From: Bradysia coprophila
Taxonomy: Eukaryota; Arthropoda; Insecta; Diptera; Sciaridae
Assembly: GCF_014529535.1 (NCBI RefSeq)
Contig: NC_050735.1
Span: forward strand, 10,613,739-10,677,738
Length of the DNA: 64,000 bases
Reading direction: 5' to 3'
Under the pieces are notes generated by a model that was given only the letters and a program-made list of their open reading frames with translations, did no database searches and was not told where the DNA came from. Made by a program: the position numbers and the translations under genes. This document shows, piece by piece, positions 60,632 through 64,000 of the stretch; within the stretch, counting starts at the first letter, position 1, and every line of letters starts with the position of its first letter.

Positions 60632-62645
60632 CTACGAATAAGTTATACCTTCCGGTATGTTAGACGTCTTAGTAAACTCATTCCTAGCCTGCCTTAAAGA
60701 AATTCCCCTTGTCTCTGGAAGTTTGATATATAAAAGTACAGTCAGCAGTGCCACGATGACTATGGAGCAATAAACGAATATTGCCAAAAATAAACTGCTT
60801 TCGATAAAACAAAGGCCAATGATTGCAATTTGAATTATGCTATCACTTATAGCAACGCAAGCTATTGACCAATACTTTTTCGCCGTCGAAAATGCTTCGG
60901 ACGTTAAAACATGCTGTATGGATTCAACGCCAACACCAACAAATAATTGAAATGCCACCGCGAATGCTCCCGGTATCCAATTAACTCCGTTCGAATAGTT
61001 CAATACAAATGACGAAAGTATCTGCGTTATTAATAGACACACCATTGATAGGCCGGCCGATAGCCAAAGGCATTTCTTACGGCTGAAAGAGTCGCCGAAT
61101 AAGATCATTATCATTCCAGCAGAAAAGCGAAATGTGACGAGAATCACCGCAGCTATGAAAGCGCTGTCTGGAGTTTCCGAATCCGGTTGCCAATTAGGCA
61201 TAAACGATGTCATGGTAATTTGAATCAAATGTGTGTTCAAGATTATGTTACTTGTTAAAACGGCCACGCAACTACATGCCATCATCAAAAGTAACGGTCT
61301 CGTGTTACTGTCTTTGGTTATATTTGGACTTTTCATGCGATCCTCCGTGACCATTAATTTCATTTCTTGTAAATCATTGCTGATGGTCCATGTAACCTCC
61401 GATTCATTCCGCAATTTCTTCATATTTTCAGCGGCCTGCCGATCATTATTTCGATATAACAAAAACGTGACCGATTCGTAGGTCAAACATGGTGTAAATA
61501 GTACACCCATAATAGCAAATGATATCGCCAATAATCCAACCATTTGTTCGGTGCGTATGCCTCCAGGAAGTGAAGTGAACATCATTACAATAGCAAGCGT
61601 AAAAACGGATGAATAAATCATAACGTTTACGGATGAAATTAACCGTCCACGCATCTCTTTTATGACATTCTCGGCACCGTGTGTTATGGTTGCCACATAA
61701 GCAATACCATGGCCCAATCCAGAAACAAAACGTCCTACTGCCAGTAGCCAATCGATGTGGAACCAAGCGACAAAAATTATACTTCCAATTATTGATATGG
61801 TGCCACATGCGTACTACAACAATTGAATTTGCAAGTCATGTTAGTTCTTAACATAACCACTGATACAATGTCTGAACAGTGACTTACGTAGACATTCTTT
61901 TTTTGCCATTTTGTTACAATCACTGCTCCTAAAATGTTACCGATAATGCTACCGAAATACCAACAAGAAAATTGAAAGAAAAGCGTTGTCGTGCTGAAAT
62001 GAGGTTTAAATACGTTCCACAGCAACCATCCTATGTGATACCCACCAGCGCCCAATACGAGTAGTCCTTTACATAAAAATAGATATCATTTTACTACCTG
62101 CCCAAAGCACTGTCCAACTTCGGTGCTACACAGTGCGTTGACCTGCCACATGCGAAAGTTCACCATTACATAGCAATTTGCCCCCTGCGAAAATGATCCA
62201 TTACATGTGGACTATTTGCGGTCAATTTTGTTTTCATTTTCCTATGTAGAAATCAACTTTTGCATAGGGCAGGTAGGAAAGCAGAATACATTGGATGCTG
62301 CTACGTACTTCATTCCTTCGAACAATGTTTACCTCATTGTGATGAATTACTTTCGCAGCATCCAATCAACCTTCTAATCTTTGTTAACATACTGGAACCA
62401 AATAGCAATTAATCAAACCCCACCCTCACTTGACAGTCACTTAAAGAGTTAATAATAAGATGCGTCACTTTCCACTGGTTTCTGATATTACCTCCAGCTA
62501 CTGAATTCGACTGTGGCTTGTTCTTTTGCATATATTCACAATATGACAGCTTTGCATTGCGTCCCCAGTCACCATTCGAACTTGGTGAAATAAATTGCGG
62601 TTCGAAATTCGAACTAGTATTAAAGTCATTTGTGATTTTATTCAT
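60632..62645 (-). CDS. MFS sugar-transporter-like protein 2
   Basis: Minus strand, exons 62645-62492, 62066-61888, 61813-60632 give 504 aa. The ATG at 62645 is the first in frame; the open frame upstream lacks one. A hydrophilic N-terminus of about 55 residues ends in SVAGG at the first intron, exactly as in transporter 1. Membrane segments and SLC2-like marks follow: GRFVSGLGHGIAYVATITHGAENVIKEMRG, LFGDSFSRKK (in place of GRK), VGVGVESIQHVLTSEAF and LPETRGISLRQARNEF. It is clearly a diverged paralogue of the gene at 55119, in opposite orientation, with the same two intron positions; intron 1 is longer (425 bp). Substrate is unknown; both could have specialised away from sugars. Confidence 0.85.
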
Positions 62646-63369
62646 AATTTTTTGACTGTTTGTTGGCAATTTGTTGAAGAAATAACTGTTCGCGGAAGTT
62701 GTTAGTATACGAATAAAGTTGTCATAAAAAAAATATTTTCGGATTTGGATTTTCACAGAACTCAATCGAATTTTCTTTATCTTTTGAATTTGTTTTCATT
62801 CAATGAAATATTTGCAACCGATAAAGTGACTGTAATAAAACACACACATACTACGTATCTTATCAACGTTTATCTAAAAACAAAAACCATTCACACAATC
62901 ACCTTGCCCGGACGCTTTTTTTACTATGTCTCGAATGATATTACACACACGATGCTTCCGAACTCAAAAGCTTCTCTTCAATGTGTCTGTGTATTATGTA
63001 TAACTCAAACAGGTAACAGATTACGCGGTTGATGCTATCATGAGAAAACGAATTTAAATATCAGAAAAGGTAAATTTAGATTGTCATGTCTGCACTTCAC
63101 ATACAGTGATGACTCACCTTTGAATATATATATTCAATATAAATACGTCACCTGAGAGATTCTGTCGAATCAACAGTATGACAAATGCAAGTAGGAAATC
63201 CCAATATATTCTTTGTTGACGGTGATCTCTAATCTCTTCAGCGATTAATTATAAATTACTTGTTCTTAATGTCTAAACGTACTTCACCGCTTGACTAATC
63301 TTTAATAATTTCAACTGGATCTTCAACTGAATTCAACTTAATTTCAACTACAATTGCTAAATTTTTCTC
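62646..63369. other. Upstream region of MFS transporter 2
   Basis: No gene recognised. It should contain the promoter of the minus-strand transporter. Confidence 0.4.
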
Positions 63370-63601
63370 ATATGCAGAATGAGCACCAGGTGAATATCAC
63401 CAGCTGGTGTACATACAACAACACTTTGTATTGTATACAATTCAAAGACAACCTACACACAGTGCATTTCTACGTTAACGTCATCTACGCGCACATAACA
63501 CGTATGAATGAAGTAAACACATTGTTAAGAATGTGTTTTGATTGTTTGTCATACAATAAGTGTGTGTTAGCAGATCCAGCTGGTGCTCATTCTGCATATG
63601 A
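63370..63601. repeat. Inverted-repeat element (CATATGCAGAATGAGC ends)
   Basis: TCATATGCAGAATGAGCACCAG on the left and CTGGTGCTCATTCTGCATATGA on the right are inverted over about 22 bp. A related end, GCAGAATAAGCACCAGCTG, occurs at about 17080. The open frame across it is probably accidental. Confidence 0.75.
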
Positions 63602-63614
63602 AAAATATTTACAG

Positions 63615-63764
63615 GTTGTAAAATCAAAAGACTATGAACGAAGAGCTAAAAAGAATTTTTTTTTAACCCGTCTGTATGAGCGCTTAGAAAGGTTCAAATA
63701 TGGTAAACATTTGTATGAAAATTTTCAAAGTACTATTGAATCGAATACCACCTTTGAACCGTGA
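63615..63764 (+). CDS. Possible coding fragment, unrecognised
   Basis: Just after the inverted-repeat element, TTTACAG precedes a short open stretch rich in basic and aromatic residues (ERRAKKNFFLTRLYERLERF), ending at TGA 63762-63764. It reads like protein and is not low-complexity, but I do not recognise it and it is only about 49 codons. It could be the last exon of a gene disrupted or extended by the element, or chance. Confidence 0.25.
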   Translation, partial: VVKSKDYERRAKKNFFLTRLYERLERFKYGKHLYENFQSTIESNTTFEP

Positions 63765-64000
63765 ACGTGCTCGTACAGACTGTTTCCAAAAATTTATTTT
63801 AGGACTAGTAGCAGACATGTCTCTAACCAGTATGACTAATTACAAAATGTACCACTCATGAATATTCATTGTTCCCAGTTTCCCTTACACCCACGGAACC
63901 AATTTGCTGTACCATTTCTATTAGAGTTACAACATCTACCGGTTTCAACCCTATTCAGTTCTCCAGCACACACTCGCTAGGCTACGGAGTCCTGACTCCG

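Overview
The window looks like nuclear DNA of an insect, most likely a dipteran (inference). Genes are split by GT/AG introns of about 60 bp, the V-ATPase B subunit reads almost like the fruit-fly protein, and intergenic DNA is AT-rich and full of small inverted-repeat elements. A lower dipteran such as a fungus gnat would fit, but the sequence alone does not fix the species.

Layout. 3.0-6.9 kb: ALMS-motif centrosomal protein (+, 5 exons). 7.0-12.9 kb: ERGIC2/Erv41 cargo-receptor subunit (-, 8 exons), with three introns swollen by inverted-repeat elements. 13.5-15.6 kb: AMPK alpha catalytic subunit (+, 4 exons), divergent from ERGIC2 across a 0.6 kb spacer. 16.0-16.3 kb: stray last exon of a tyrosine aminotransferase. 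20.6-22.9 kb: GH3 beta-xylosidase-like gene with one in-frame TAG. 23-29 kb: repeats, including a 35-bp GC-palindrome array and a 145-bp array inside one of three copies of a 1.04 kb element. 29.1-33.2 kb: three DUF1091 paralogues, one intact, one split by a palindromic insert, one decayed. 33.6-40.2 kb: complete BEL/Pao LTR retrotransposon with matching LTRs, a 5-bp target duplication and an extra small ORF. 40.5-42.7 kb: nested inverted-repeat elements. 43.5-45.8 kb: V-ATPase subunit B (+, 4 exons). 46-50 kb: repeats, including a hAT-type element packed with TATCGATA. 50.6-52.4 kb: argininosuccinate lyase (+, 5 exons). 52.9-54.0 kb: another inverted-repeat element with a nested TA-flanked MITE. 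55.1-56.8 kb and 60.6-62.6 kb (-): two related MFS sugar-transporter-like genes flanking a secreted PAP29/Dcr2-type metallophosphoesterase (58.1-60.3 kb, 7 exons).

The host genes are unrelated housekeeping functions (centrosome, early secretory pathway, energy sensing, proton pumping, arginine metabolism), so no operon-like system is expected. Locally linked groups are the DUF1091 cluster and the MFS pair. The most unusual signal is a set of non-autonomous terminal-inverted-repeat elements (11.1, 49.1, 52.9 and 57.2 kb) whose interiors are each filled with a different short, mostly palindromic motif. Two have perfect 8-bp target duplications typical of hAT elements.
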